Shown: piece after piece, positions 55,332-63,264 of the stretch
How the letters are laid out: every line of letters begins with the position of its first letter
Numbering within the stretch: position 1 is the first letter of the stretch
Source of the DNA: JANQOH01 sp965243325
Lineage (GTDB): Bacteria > Pseudomonadota > Alphaproteobacteria > UBA7887
Length of the DNA: 64,000 nt
Reading direction: 5' to 3'
NCBI GenBank assembly: GCA_965243325.1
Contig: CBDEUQ010000003.1
Location: 1,178,001 to 1,242,000 of the forward strand
Notes under the pieces: model-generated
Told to the model about the DNA's origin: nothing
The model's database searches: none
What the model saw: the letters and a program-made list of their open reading frames with translations, nothing else
Translations under genes and position numbers: made by a program

Positions 55332-56566
55332 GGCATCCTCCCTCGCGGTTCGTCGGTCAGCGCCTGGTAGATCAGGGCGCGCAGCTCGCTGCGCAGCGGA
55401 TACGCGCTCGACGGCAGGAGCTGGGTGAGAAAGATCGCCACCATCTCCTCCGCCGGGTCGACCAGGAACACGGTGCTCGCGCGGCCGCCCCAGCCGTAGT
55501 CGCCCGGGTTGCCGGACACGTGCGCCCGCGCCGGGTCGAGCATGACCCAGAACCCGAGGCCAAAGCCGACGCCGGCGAACGAGACCTCGGCGAACACCGG
55601 CTGCCCCATGGAGGCGAGATCGCCCGGCAGGTGGTTCTGCGTCATGAAGCGCACGGTGCGCGGCGCGAGCAGGCGGCCGCCGTCGAGCGCGCCGCCCCGG
55701 CGCAGCATTTCGGCGAAGCGCACGTAGTCCGCCATCGTCGAGATCAGGCCGCCGCCGGCGGAGAAGGTGGCGACGCGGCCATCGAGAAAGGCGGACCCGG
55801 CGCCGGTCTCCACCGTCGCCATGCCGCCGCCCTCGCGAGCCTCGTAGAGCGCGGCGAGCCGGCCGCTCGCGGCGCGCGGGCAGGCGAACCCGGTGTCGTC
55901 CATGCCGAGCGGCGCCAGCACCCGCTCGCGCAGGCAGACGTCGAGCGTCCGCCCCGACAGCACCTCCACCAGCCGGCCCACGACGTCGGTGGAGACGCCG
56001 TAGTTCCAGCGCGCGCCGGGCTGGAAGGCGAGCGGCATCTCCGCCAGCCGGCGCACCGCCGCCTCCAGGCCGGCGCCGCGCGGCCCGAAGCCGACGCGCC
56101 GCGCCTCGTAGGCGGCGCCGAGCACGCCGCCGTTGAAGCCGTAGGTGAACCCCGCGGTGTGGGTCAGAAGGTGGTGGACGGTGAGCGGGCGGGCGAGGGG
56201 CTCGACATCGTCGAGGCGTTCGGCGCCCGGCCGCAGCGCGACGAGGCCGGCGAGCTCGGGCAGGTAGTCGGCCACCGGATCGTCGAGGCGGAAAAGCCCC
56301 TCCTCGTACAGCGTCATCAGGCCGACGGTGGCGACCGGCTTGGTCATCGAGTAGATGCGGACGAGCGTGTCGTCGGTCCACGGCGCGCGTGCGTCCACGT
56401 CGCGCATCCCCGCCCGCGCCCGCCAGGCGACCTCGCCGCGCCGGAGGATGCAGACGGCGGCGCCGGGCAGCCTGCCGGAGTCGACGTAGCGCGCCATCCA
56501 GTCGTCTATGCGCCCGAGCCGGGCGGCGTCGAAGCCGAGCCGTTCCGCCTGTCCCGCCGCCCCCAT
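55328..56566 (-). CDS. Serine hydrolase, class C beta-lactamase / EstB-like family
   Basis: A 412-residue penicillin-binding-fold hydrolase. The nucleophile is in SMTK (Ser73, Lys76). The Tyr is in RWNYGVSTDVV near residue 200, and WGGRAST replaces the KTG triad, as in EstB-type carboxylesterases. No signal peptide. So it is likely an esterase or amidase, not an antibiotic lactamase. Its stop overlaps the flavin oxidoreductase start, so the pair may act on one compound. Typical LTVHHLLTHTAGFTY block present. Confidence 0.88.
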   Translation of the reverse strand: MGAAGQAERLGFDAARLGRIDDWMARYVDSGRLPGAAVCILRRGEVAWRARAGMRDVDARAPWTDDTLVRIYSMTKPVATVGLMTLYEEGLFRLDDPVADYLPELAGLVALRPGAERLDDVEPLARPLTVHHLLTHTAGFTYGFNGGVLGAAYEARRVGFGPRGAGLEAAVRRLAEMPLAFQPGARWNYGVSTDVVGRLVEVLSGRTLDVCLRERVLAPLGMDDTGFACPRAASGRLAALYEAREGGGMATVETGAGSAFLDGRVATFSAGGGLISTMADYVRFAEMLRRGGALDGGRLLAPRTVRFMTQNHLPGDLASMGQPVFAEVSFAGVGFGLGFWVMLDPARAHVSGNPGDYGWGGRASTVFLVDPAEEMVAIFLTQLLPSSAYPLRSELRALIYQALTDEPRGRMP

Positions 56567-56628
56567 GACGCCTCCCGCCGCCGTCCGCCCGCGAGTCTAC
56601 GGCGCGGGCGCCCGCGGTCAAACCGCGC

Positions 56629-57303
56629 CTACTCGCTGTCGAACACGAAACGCCCGTGCACGGAGCGGAAGCGCGGCACCGGCCGCGGCTCGCCGGGCGT
56701 CGGCGGGTCGGCGAGATGACCGGCGACGAGCTTGAGCACGAGCTGGGTCACCGACGGCAACGGCAGGTCGAGCGCGCCGTCGAGGTCCGCCCAGCGCAGG
56801 TCGACGAGCTCGCCGTCGCTCGCCAGGTCGCCGCGCGCGTCGGCGGCGTCGGCGAGAAAGAAGCGCGCGTTGAAGCGGCGCGGGCGCCCCGGCGGCGTGA
56901 CGGCGCGGTAGAGGTAGTCGAGCGCGCCGAGCGCCGGGCCGAGGCCGCGGGCGGCGAACGACGGCCACGGGTCGCGGCGCGCGGCGGCGCCGCCGCCCGC
57001 CAGCGGCGCGCCGATCATCAGTCCGGTCTCCTCGAAGGTCTCGCGGACCGCCGCGACGGCAAGCGCGTGCGCCCGCGCCGGAGTCGCCGCGCGCTCGAGC
57101 CGTTCGCGCACGTCGGCGCGCAGCGGCGTCGCGCCGGCGACGCGGTGGTCGTGCGCATCGACGCGGCCGCCGGGGAAGACGTAGCGGTTGGGCATGAACG
57201 CGTGGCCGCCGTGCCGCTGGCCGAGCAGCACCTGCGGCTTGCCGCCGGCGCGGCGGACGAGAATCAGGGTCGCGGCGTCGCGCGGACGAAGGGAACGGGC
57301 CAT
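56629..57303 (-). CDS. NUDIX hydrolase
   Basis: A 224-residue NUDIX protein. The N-terminal strand ATLILVRRAGGKPQVLLGQR leads to AFMPNRYVFPGGRVDAHDHR and the Nudix helix AAVRETFEETGLMIG; about 40 residues (containing two basic helices) separate the GG loop from the RETFEETG part. This is the longer NUDT19-like arrangement, often acting on CoA or ADP-linked compounds. The ATG at 57303 was chosen over longer frames because the Nudix fold begins soon after it. Confidence 0.88.
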   Translation of the reverse strand: MARSLRPRDAATLILVRRAGGKPQVLLGQRHGGHAFMPNRYVFPGGRVDAHDHRVAGATPLRADVRERLERAATPARAHALAVAAVRETFEETGLMIGAPLAGGGAAARRDPWPSFAARGLGPALGALDYLYRAVTPPGRPRRFNARFFLADAADARGDLASDGELVDLRWADLDGALDLPLPSVTQLVLKLVAGHLADPPTPGEPRPVPRFRSVHGRFVFDSE

Positions 57304-57501
57304 GACGGAACGGGGGGTTCGGGCGCGGGCCGCGCATAATACAGGGGCGCGCGGCGGGCGCCAGCCTGGAGAGGGTCCCGGTCGGGACCGCGTCCTCGAC
57401 GCCCTCCGGCATCGCCGCGGCGGTTGCCCGGGGGACCGCGTAGCGGCCGGACCGGTCGGCGACCGCCGCCGCGGACTCCGTGCACGAAAGCGCTTGCAGA
57501 A

Positions 57502-57537
57502 ATGCACTTTCATGCATATTATGCGCACTATGATGCA
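57502..57537 (+). promoter_or_regulatory. Four ATGCA-type boxes at the prophage start
   Basis: ATGCA occurs at 57502, 57512 and 57533 and a variant ATGCG at 57521, with spacings of 10, 9 and 12 bases, about one helical turn. They cover the likely start codons of the DnaA-like phage gene. They could be operator iterons for that protein or an incoming repressor. Pattern only. Confidence 0.4.
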
Positions 57538-58075
57538 CAGACGACATATCGCGTCGCGCGAGCGGATCGCCGCGGCGCTCGGCGCCGCCGCCAGCGCGCT
57601 GGCGGCGCATCCGGACCCGCTTCCGGCGATCGACCGGGCGGTGGCGGAGCGCTACCTCGTCGCCGCGCGGGCGCTGGCCTCGCGGCGCCGCGACGGTGCG
57701 CTGCCGGCGGCCCGGCGCGTGGCCTGGGCGCTCGCCTGGGCCGGCGCGCGGCAGCCGCTCGCCGCCCTCCGCCGGCGCTACGGCGGGCGTCCCGGCTCGG
57801 GCATCGTTCGCGCCGTCGGCACCGTCGCCGACGATCTCGCGGGCGGCCGCCTGGCGGCGGCGGAGCTGGCGGCGCTCGCCCGGGCGGCGTGTTCCGGCCG
57901 GCCGGTTTCGCCGCCGCCGGCCGCGCCGCGCCCGGCGCGGCGGGCGTGTCTCGCCTGCGGTGCGCCGTTCGTCTCGCAGGGGGCGCACAACCGCCTGTGC
58001 GACTCCTGCCGCGAGGATCACGCGGGCGAGCCCGACGCCTGCGCCGTCCACTGCTCGCTCGACGGGCTGGCGTGA
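57512..58075 (+). CDS. Phage regulator: DnaA-domain-IV-like HTH with C-terminal zinc ribbon
   Basis: A protein of about 187 residues (fewer if a later of the clustered ATGs at 57521, 57530 or 57533 is used). The central part, HIASRERIAAALGA to LPAARRVAWALAWAGARQPL and ALRRRYGGRPGSGIVRAVGT, has the layout of DnaA domain IV: a basic loop, the RxxAMYLAR-like helix, and the GGRDHTTV-like recognition helix, here GGRPGSGIV. It ends in CLACGAPFVSQGAHNRLCDS with further Cys, a four-Cys zinc ribbon. It could bind DnaA-box-like sites in phage or host DNA. First gene of the module; its stop overlaps the next start. Confidence 0.7.
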   Translation: MHIMRTMMHRRHIASRERIAAALGAAASALAAHPDPLPAIDRAVAERYLVAARALASRRRDGALPAARRVAWALAWAGARQPLAALRRRYGGRPGSGIVRAVGTVADDLAGGRLAAAELAALARAACSGRPVSPPPAAPRPARRACLACGAPFVSQGAHNRLCDSCREDHAGEPDACAVHCSLDGLA

Positions 58076-58491
58076 GCGCGGTTGGGCGTTCGCCGGCGGC
58101 GCCGGCGCTCCCCGGCGTGCTCGCCGAGATCGCCGACGCGGCCGGACGCGCCGCGGCGTGCGGAATCGCCCTGGCGCACGGCGGCGACGACGGCTGGAAC
58201 GTGCCGCGCCGCCTCGACGGCGAAGCGGGACGCGCGCTCGCCGACCTCGTCGGCCGCCGCGCCGCGCACGCCGTGGTGCGCCGCTTCGGCGGCGAAGCGG
58301 TCGCGGTACCGCTGGCGCGCCGGGCGCTGGTGGTCCACCTCGCCGAGGCCGGCCTGACGACGACCGAAATCGCCCGCCGCCTCGGCATTGCGCGCCGCAC
58401 CGCCCGCCGCTACCGGCGCGACGCCGCGGCGGCGGGCGGACCATGGTCCGCTGCCGGCGAGGGCGGGGAATGCGGTTCGATACGCCCATGA
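58072..58491 (+). CDS. Phage helix-turn-helix protein
   Basis: A 139-residue protein from a GTG that overlaps the previous stop. The N-terminal half (VLAEIADAAGRAAACGIALA, GRALADLVGRRAAHAVVRRF) is of unknown fold. The C-terminal half has a clear helix-turn-helix, HLAEAGLTTTEIARRLGIAR followed by RTARRYRRD. It resembles Mor/C-type activators of Mu-like phages by place and length and may switch on the late genes downstream; this is inferred. Confidence 0.68.
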   Translation: MSAVGRSPAAPALPGVLAEIADAAGRAAACGIALAHGGDDGWNVPRRLDGEAGRALADLVGRRAAHAVVRRFGGEAVAVPLARRALVVHLAEAGLTTTEIARRLGIARRTARRYRRDAAAAGGPWSAAGEGGECGSIRP

Positions 58492-58928
58492 CCCGCGCCG
58501 TCCTCATCCGCGACGAGACCTCCGACCACGGCACGCTGGGCACGCTCGCGCTCGGCGCGCTCAGGCTGCACACGATGGAGCCGCCGTGGCGCGGCAACCG
58601 GCGCAACGAGAGCTGCGTGCCGGCGGGGACCTACGGGGCGGCACCGCACGTCTCGCCGCGCTTCGGCCGCTGCCTGCTGGTCGCCGGCGTGCCCGGGCGC
58701 AGCCACATCCTCTTCCACGCCGGCAACCTCGGCGGCGACGCGGCGCTGGGCCTCGTCACCCACACGCGCGGCTGCCTGCTGCCGGGAACGCGCCGCGGGC
58801 GGCTGAGCGCGCGCGGGCGCGACCAGCGCGCCGTGCTGGCGAGCCGCACCGCGATGCGCCTGCTGCTCGCGGCCGTCCGGGACCCGGGCGCCGGCCGCCC
58901 CTTCGAACTGGAGATCGTCGATGCTTGA
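58488..58928 (+). CDS. Phage DUF5675 protein
   Basis: A 146-residue protein. DUF5675 marks are the strand LGTLALGALRLHTMEPPWRG, NRRNESCVPAGTYGAAPHVS, and SHILFHAGNLGGDAALGLV with a His and the final GCLLPG. The family is common in phages of alpha- and gammaproteobacteria, often next to lysis genes; a role in cell-wall binding or degradation has been suggested but is not established. ATGA overlap with the HTH gene. Confidence 0.82.
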   Translation: MTRAVLIRDETSDHGTLGTLALGALRLHTMEPPWRGNRRNESCVPAGTYGAAPHVSPRFGRCLLVAGVPGRSHILFHAGNLGGDAALGLVTHTRGCLLPGTRRGRLSARGRDQRAVLASRTAMRLLLAAVRDPGAGRPFELEIVDA

Positions 58929-59415
58929 TGCGTTTCTCGCGCTGCTGACCGGCGGCGCCACCGGCCTGCTCGGCACCGCGCTGTCGTTCGCCGCCGACTG
59001 GTTTCGCAACCGCCAGCGCCACGCGCAGGAGGTCGAGCTGCGCCGGCTCGACATGGAGCAGGCGCGGATCGAGGCGGAGTCGGCCGAGCGCACAGCGGCG
59101 CTCGCGGCCGAAGGCGAGGCCGCGGCGGCCGAGGCGCTGGCGCTCGAGGCGTCGTACGCGCACGCAGGCAGGCGCTGGAGCCGCGGCGACAGCCGCTGGC
59201 TGGTCGCCGTCGACGTGGTGCGCGGGCTGATGCGTCCGGCGCTGACATGCGCCTTCGTCGGTCTCGCCGGCACGGTGTACTTCACCCTCGGCGCCGGCGA
59301 CGTGGACACGCTCGACCTCAAGCCGCGCGTCGTCGACACCGTGCTCTACCTCGCCACCGCGTGCGTGCTGTGGTGGTTCGGCACGCGCCCGCCGGCGCGC
59401 GAGGCGCGGCGATGA
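58921..59415 (+). CDS. Phage holin-like membrane protein
   Basis: A 164-residue membrane protein. A weakly hydrophobic N-terminus (FLALLTGGATGLLGTALSFA) is followed by a helical coil rich in Glu, Arg and Ala (about 30-80). Two C-terminal membrane helices lie at about 108-125 (PALTCAFVGLAGTVYFTL) and 137-152 (TVLYLATACVLWWFG). This layout fits a 3TM holin of Mu-like prophages. It overlaps the DUF5675 gene and the following lipoprotein gene, supporting a lysis cassette. Confidence 0.7.
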   Translation: MLDAFLALLTGGATGLLGTALSFAADWFRNRQRHAQEVELRRLDMEQARIEAESAERTAALAAEGEAAAAEALALEASYAHAGRRWSRGDSRWLVAVDVVRGLMRPALTCAFVGLAGTVYFTLGAGDVDTLDLKPRVVDTVLYLATACVLWWFGTRPPAREARR

Positions 59416-59618
59416 GGCCGGCCGCCGCCGCGCTCGCGCCCGCCGTCCCGGCGCTCGTCGCCGCGCTCGCCTCGTGCGCGCCGGCGCCCGGCGCGCAGCC
59501 GCCGTGGCTGGGCGGCGAGCACTACACCGTCGAGTGGCGCGCCGCCGGCGCGGTCGGCGACGCGCTCGAGCGCGATGCCGCCGGCGTCGAGATCGGCGTG
59601 GCGATCCGCGGGCGATGA
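59412..59618 (+). CDS. Small phage lipoprotein, possible outer spanin
   Basis: A 68-residue protein with a lipoprotein signal (VPALVAALASCAPAPGAQ), lipobox LASC. The short mature part (about 45 residues) has Pro at its start and no known domain. A small proline-rich lipoprotein after a holin-like gene is the usual place for an Rz1-like outer spanin; however, no typical inner spanin is seen. ATGA overlap with the holin-like gene. Confidence 0.6.
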   Translation: MRPAAAALAPAVPALVAALASCAPAPGAQPPWLGGEHYTVEWRAAGAVGDALERDAAGVEIGVAIRGR

Positions 59619-59652
59619 TCGACGCGGCGGCGTGGCAGGCGTCACCGACCGC

Positions 59653-59874
59653 ATGGCGCTCGACGTGGCGCGCGCCGAGTACATTGGCGTCGAACGCCGC
59701 GAGCTGCGCGACGAGATCGCCTATCTCGAGGCGCGCGGCCTGCTCGGCGTCGAGCGGGAGGAGACCGGGCCGTGGCGCATGACTCTCACGCGTCACGGCC
59801 GCGACGTGGTCGACTACACGGTCGGCTGCGAGCCGGGAATCCGCCGGCCGCCGCGCCCGCGCTGCGGCGACTGA
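59653..59874 (+). CDS. Small Mu-like phage protein, possibly frameshifted
   Basis: The piece MALDVARAEYIGVERRELRD and RDEIAYLEARGLLGVEREET and VDYTVGCEPGIRRPPRP looks like a winged-helix-type phage protein. The start is uncertain: an ATG at 59653 or a GTG at 59632 gives 73-80 residues. An ATG at 59615 that overlaps the lipoprotein stop (ATGA) opens another frame beginning MIDAAAWQAS, which would be a natural N-terminus if one base were restored near 59645. So the gene may be frameshifted or the sequence may hold an error. Confidence 0.6.
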   Translation: MALDVARAEYIGVERRELRDEIAYLEARGLLGVEREETGPWRMTLTRHGRDVVDYTVGCEPGIRRPPRPRCGD

Positions 59875-59877
59875 GCG

Positions 59878-60417
59878 ATGCCGCGGCGTTCGAGGGTGCT
59901 GACGCTGCCGGCTGCGGTCCGCAAGCGGCTGGAGGCGGCGATCGTCGCGCGCGGGTTCGCCGGCTACGCCGATCTCGCCGAGGCGCTGGAGCGCGAGGGC
60001 CACGCGATCTCGGCCAAGTCGCTGCAACGCCACGGCGCGCGGCTGGCGCGACGCATCGAGCGCGTCCGCCTCGCCAGCGAGCAGGCGCGGGCGCTCGTCG
60101 CCGCGGCGCCCGACGATCCCGTCGCCGTCGCCGACGCCAGCCTGCGCCTCGTCCAGGAGCGTCTCTTCGAGCTGATGCTCGCCGCCGACGGCGACAGTCT
60201 GCGCGACCTCGCGGCCGCCGCGCGGGCGCTCGCCGAGACCGCGCGCGCCGGCGCCGCCGTGCGCGACGAGCGCCGGAAGGCGCTCGACGAAGCCGCCCGC
60301 GCAAAGGCCGAGGCCGCCCGCGCCGCCGACCCCGAGGCCGAACGAAGGCTGTCGATCGAAGCGGTCAGGCGCATCCGCGAGCAGGTGTACGGCCTCAACG
60401 GAGATCCGCCCGAATGA
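59878..60417 (+). CDS. DUF3486 protein (Mu gp27-like, small terminase)
   Basis: A 179-residue helical protein. The N-terminal part PRRSRVLTLPAAVRKRLEAA, GFAGYADLAEALEREGHAIS, KSLQRHGARLARRI is a DNA-binding helix-turn-helix like DUF3486. The C-terminal half is a long Ala/Arg/Glu coiled coil (LAAAARALAETARAGAAVRD). In Mu-like phages it is the small terminase that recognises packaging sites. The ATG of the large terminase overlaps its stop by 4 bases. Confidence 0.88.
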   Translation: MPRRSRVLTLPAAVRKRLEAAIVARGFAGYADLAEALEREGHAISAKSLQRHGARLARRIERVRLASEQARALVAAAPDDPVAVADASLRLVQERLFELMLAADGDSLRDLAAAARALAETARAGAAVRDERRKALDEAARAKAEAARAADPEAERRLSIEAVRRIREQVYGLNGDPPE

Positions 60418-61757
60418 CCGCATCCGAGATGTCCCTCTACGCCTATCAGCGGCGCTGGATCGACGACCACGCGCGCTTCAAGATCGGCATGTGGTCGCGG
60501 CAGGTCGGAAAGACCTTCGCCGCGACGCTGGAAATCGTCGACAGCATCGCCGCCGCCCGCGCCAAGGGCGCCTCGTCGCCGTGGCTGATCCTGTCGCGCG
60601 GCGACCGCCAGGCGCGGGAGGCGATGCGGGCCGGAATCCGCCGGCACGCGCACGCCTTCGGCCTCTCCCTGCACGAGTTTGGCCGCGCAGTCGACGTGGC
60701 CGGCGAGACGTTCCGCGCCGACGAGTGGGACGCCGGCGGCGGCAACGTCGTCACCGCGCTGCCGGCGAATCCGGACACCGCGCGCGGCTACAGCCGTAAC
60801 GTCTACCTCGACGAGTTCGCGCTCCACCGCGACGGCCGCGGGATCTGGGCCGCGCTCTACCCGGCGATCACGCGCGGGCACCGCATCCGCATCACCTCGA
60901 CGCCGCGGGGCACGGGCGGCAAGTTCCACGAGCTGATGACCGGCACCGGCGCCGGCTGGTCGCGCCACGTCGTCACCATTCACGACGCCGTCGCCGAGGG
61001 CTATCCGGCGGATGTCGCGGCCTTGCGCGCCGGCCTCGCGGACGACGCCCTGTGGCGGCAGGAGTACGAGTGCGCGTGGGTCGACGAGGCGTCGGCGTGG
61101 CTTCCCTTCGACCTCATCGTCGGTGCCGAGGACGCGGCCGCGGGCGACGCGCGCGCGTTCTCCGGCGGGCCCGCGTTCATCGGCGTCGACATCGCCCGGC
61201 ATCGCGACCTGTGGGCGGCGTGGGCGCTCGAGCTGGCGGGCGACGTGGCGTGGACGCGCGAGATCCGCACGCTCAGCGGCGCGACGTTCGCCGAGCAGGA
61301 GGCGGCGCTCGACGACATGGTCGGGCGCTACCGTCCGGTGCGCATCGCCGCCGACCGCACGGGAATCGGCGAGATGCCCGTCGAGCGGATGGAGCGGCGC
61401 TACGGCCGGATGCGCGTGGACGGGGTTCACTTCAGCGCCGCGCGCAAGCTCGATCTGGCGACGGCGCTGCGCGAGCGGTTCGAGCGCCGCACGATCCGCA
61501 TTCCGCCTGACGCGGCGCTGCGCGCCGACCTGCACGCGGTGCGCAAGACAATCGGCCCGACGGGGGCGCTGCGCCTCGCCGCCGACCCCGGATCGGGGTC
61601 CGGGGCCGGCCCCGACGGCCACGCCGACCGCTTCTGGGCCGGGGCGCTCGCCTGCGCCGCGGCGGCGCCGGGGGCGCCGGTCGCCGCCGGCGTCAGCGTC
61701 GGCGAGCCCGGCGCCGTCCGTGCCGCCTACGCGCCCGCGGCGGGAGGCGGGCAATGA
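60414..61757 (+). CDS. Phage terminase large subunit (Mu gp28-like)
   Basis: A 447-residue packaging motor. The ATPase part has the Walker-A-like SRQVGKTFA (about 28-36) and Walker B NVYLDEFALHRDG near residue 137, then RITSTPRGTGGKF. The RNase-H-like nuclease has FIGVDIARHRDLWAAWAL, RIAADRTGIGEMPVERM and the last acidic DGHADRFWAGALA. All active residues appear intact. The C-terminal tail (Ala/Gly/Pro) is species-specific. Overlaps the portal gene by 4 bases. Confidence 0.92.
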   Translation: MTASEMSLYAYQRRWIDDHARFKIGMWSRQVGKTFAATLEIVDSIAAARAKGASSPWLILSRGDRQAREAMRAGIRRHAHAFGLSLHEFGRAVDVAGETFRADEWDAGGGNVVTALPANPDTARGYSRNVYLDEFALHRDGRGIWAALYPAITRGHRIRITSTPRGTGGKFHELMTGTGAGWSRHVVTIHDAVAEGYPADVAALRAGLADDALWRQEYECAWVDEASAWLPFDLIVGAEDAAAGDARAFSGGPAFIGVDIARHRDLWAAWALELAGDVAWTREIRTLSGATFAEQEAALDDMVGRYRPVRIAADRTGIGEMPVERMERRYGRMRVDGVHFSAARKLDLATALRERFERRTIRIPPDAALRADLHAVRKTIGPTGALRLAADPGSGSGAGPDGHADRFWAGALACAAAAPGAPVAAGVSVGEPGAVRAAYAPAAGGGQ

Positions 61758-63196
61758 TACGCGAGCGCCTGATCCGCCTCCTGGGCGGCGTGTCCGCGCC
61801 GCCGGCGACGCTGCGCGAGGCCGCCGGCCTCACGGTGGATGCGGACGAGGCGGCGTGGCGCCCGCTCGGCGGCGCCGCGCGCGACCTGTCGCCGCCGGGC
61901 CGGGCGCGGATGCTGGAGCGCGCCGCCGGCCTGTGGGAGCGCAACATGCTGGCGCGCCAGCTCGTCGAGCTGCCGGTCGCCTGGCTGCTTGCCGGGGGCG
62001 TGCGGCTGCGCGTCGCCGATGCCGAGGCGCAGGCCTGGCTCGACGCCTTCTGGCGCGACCCGATCACCGACATGCGGCGCAACCTGCCGCGCATGATGCG
62101 CGAGCTGGCCCTGTTCGGCGAGCAGTGCTGGCCGGTCTTCGCCGATCCGGAGTCGGGCCACGTCCGCCTGGGCTATCTCGACCCGGCGCGGATCGAGACC
62201 GTGGTCTGCGACCCCGACAACGCGGCGCAGCCGATCGGCGTGGTGACGCGGCGCGACCGCAAGGGCCACGCCCGCCGCTACCGCACCGTCGTCGCCGGCC
62301 CCGAGAGCGTGTTCGCGGCGCCGGCGCGCGCCATCCGCGAGACCATGCGGAGCGGCGAGGCGTTCTTCTTCCGCCGCAACAGCCTGATGGGGGCGGCGCG
62401 CGGGCGCTCCGATCTGCTCGCGGCGACCGACTGGCTCGACGCCTACGAGCGCTTTCTCCAGGGCGAGGCCGACCGCGCCGACTTCCTGCGCGCCTTCGTC
62501 TGGGACGTGACGCTGGCGGGCGCCGACGCCGACGACGTGGCGCGGCGGGCGCGCGAGATCGCGGCGCCGGCGCCGGGCACGGTGCGGGTGCACAACGAAG
62601 CCGAGCGCTGGACGGCGCTCAGCCCCGGCCTGGGCGGCGAGGACGCGGGCGCCACGGCGCGCCTGCTGCGCAACCACATGCTCTCCGGCTTTGGCTGGCC
62701 GGAACACTGGTTCGGCGGCGGCGGCGACGTGAACCGAGCCACCGCCGCCGAGATGGGCGAGCCGGCGTTCAAGAGCCTGGCGATGCGCCGGCGCGAATGG
62801 ACGGCGATCCTCGAGGAGGTGGCGGCCTACGTCGTCCGCCGCCGGCTCGATCCGTCCGCGAGCTCGGCGGACGGCTCCGACCTCGGCGCGGACCTCACGC
62901 CGGCCGTCGAGTGGCCGGAGACGGCGGTGCGCGACGCGGCGCGCCACGCCTCGGCGCTCTCCGAGGTCGCCGCCGCCGCGACCGCCGCCGCCGACCGCGG
63001 CCTGCTGCGCGAGGAGACGGCGCTCAAGCTGATCCGCGCCGTCGCCGAACCCCTCGGCGTCGCCTTCGACCCCGCCTCCGAGCTCGCCGCCGCGCGCGAG
63101 GAAGCGGCGCGCAGGGGCGGGCGTGGACAGGGTGGCGAGGGGGAGGAGCGACACGAGGCGGTTCGAAACGCTGCACCGCCGGGCAATTTCACCTGA
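61754..63196 (+). CDS. DUF935 phage portal protein (Mu gp29-like)
   Basis: A 480-residue portal, the ring through which DNA enters the head. Marks include AGLWERNMLARQLVELPVAW, DMRRNLPRMMRELALFGEQC, ARGRSDLLAATDWLDAYERF, LSGFGWPEHWFGGGGDVNRA and EPAFKSLAMRRREWTAILEE. The last about 25 residues (RRGGRGQGGEGEERHEAVRN) are odd and low-complexity, and the next phage gene is missing, so the natural end may have been altered by the deletion that removed the remaining head genes. A toxin-antitoxin unit follows 68 bp later. Confidence 0.9.
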   Translation: MIRERLIRLLGGVSAPPATLREAAGLTVDADEAAWRPLGGAARDLSPPGRARMLERAAGLWERNMLARQLVELPVAWLLAGGVRLRVADAEAQAWLDAFWRDPITDMRRNLPRMMRELALFGEQCWPVFADPESGHVRLGYLDPARIETVVCDPDNAAQPIGVVTRRDRKGHARRYRTVVAGPESVFAAPARAIRETMRSGEAFFFRRNSLMGAARGRSDLLAATDWLDAYERFLQGEADRADFLRAFVWDVTLAGADADDVARRAREIAAPAPGTVRVHNEAERWTALSPGLGGEDAGATARLLRNHMLSGFGWPEHWFGGGGDVNRATAAEMGEPAFKSLAMRRREWTAILEEVAAYVVRRRLDPSASSADGSDLGADLTPAVEWPETAVRDAARHASALSEVAAAATAAADRGLLREETALKLIRAVAEPLGVAFDPASELAAAREEAARRGGRGQGGEGEERHEAVRNAAPPGNFT

Positions 63197-63211
63197 CGCT
63201 CGAGTCACCTC

Positions 63212-63256
63212 TTGACAAGATTGTATAAATCGTTACCAATCAGGTAACGATTTATA
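63212..63256 (+). promoter_or_regulatory. Operator/promoter of the HigBA-type unit
   Basis: A TTGACA at 63212-63217 is followed by a perfect palindrome with 14-bp arms (63224-63237 and 63243-63256) and a 5-base spacer. The arms are AT-rich (TATAAATCGTTACC). It lies 8 bases before the toxin start and would cover the -10 region, as expected for an operator bound by the XRE antitoxin. Confidence 0.7.
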
Positions 63257-63264
63257 AAAAACGT

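Larger units (their letters stand above)
57512..63196 (+). mobile_element. Mu-like prophage remnant
   Basis: Nine plus-strand genes with stop/start overlaps: DnaA-like regulator, HTH protein, DUF5675, holin-like, lipoprotein, small unnamed gene, DUF3486 small terminase, large terminase, and DUF935 portal. The order fits the late head region of Mu-like phages. No transposase, integrase, protease, capsid or tail genes are present in the window, so it is truncated at least on the right. Composition is as GC-rich as the host, so it is old or host-adapted. Confidence 0.8.

Noticed and set aside
59964..61754. Minus-strand open frame of 596 codons opposite the terminase
   Set aside because: Shadow of the phage genes; Arg/Gly/Ala-rich without signal.
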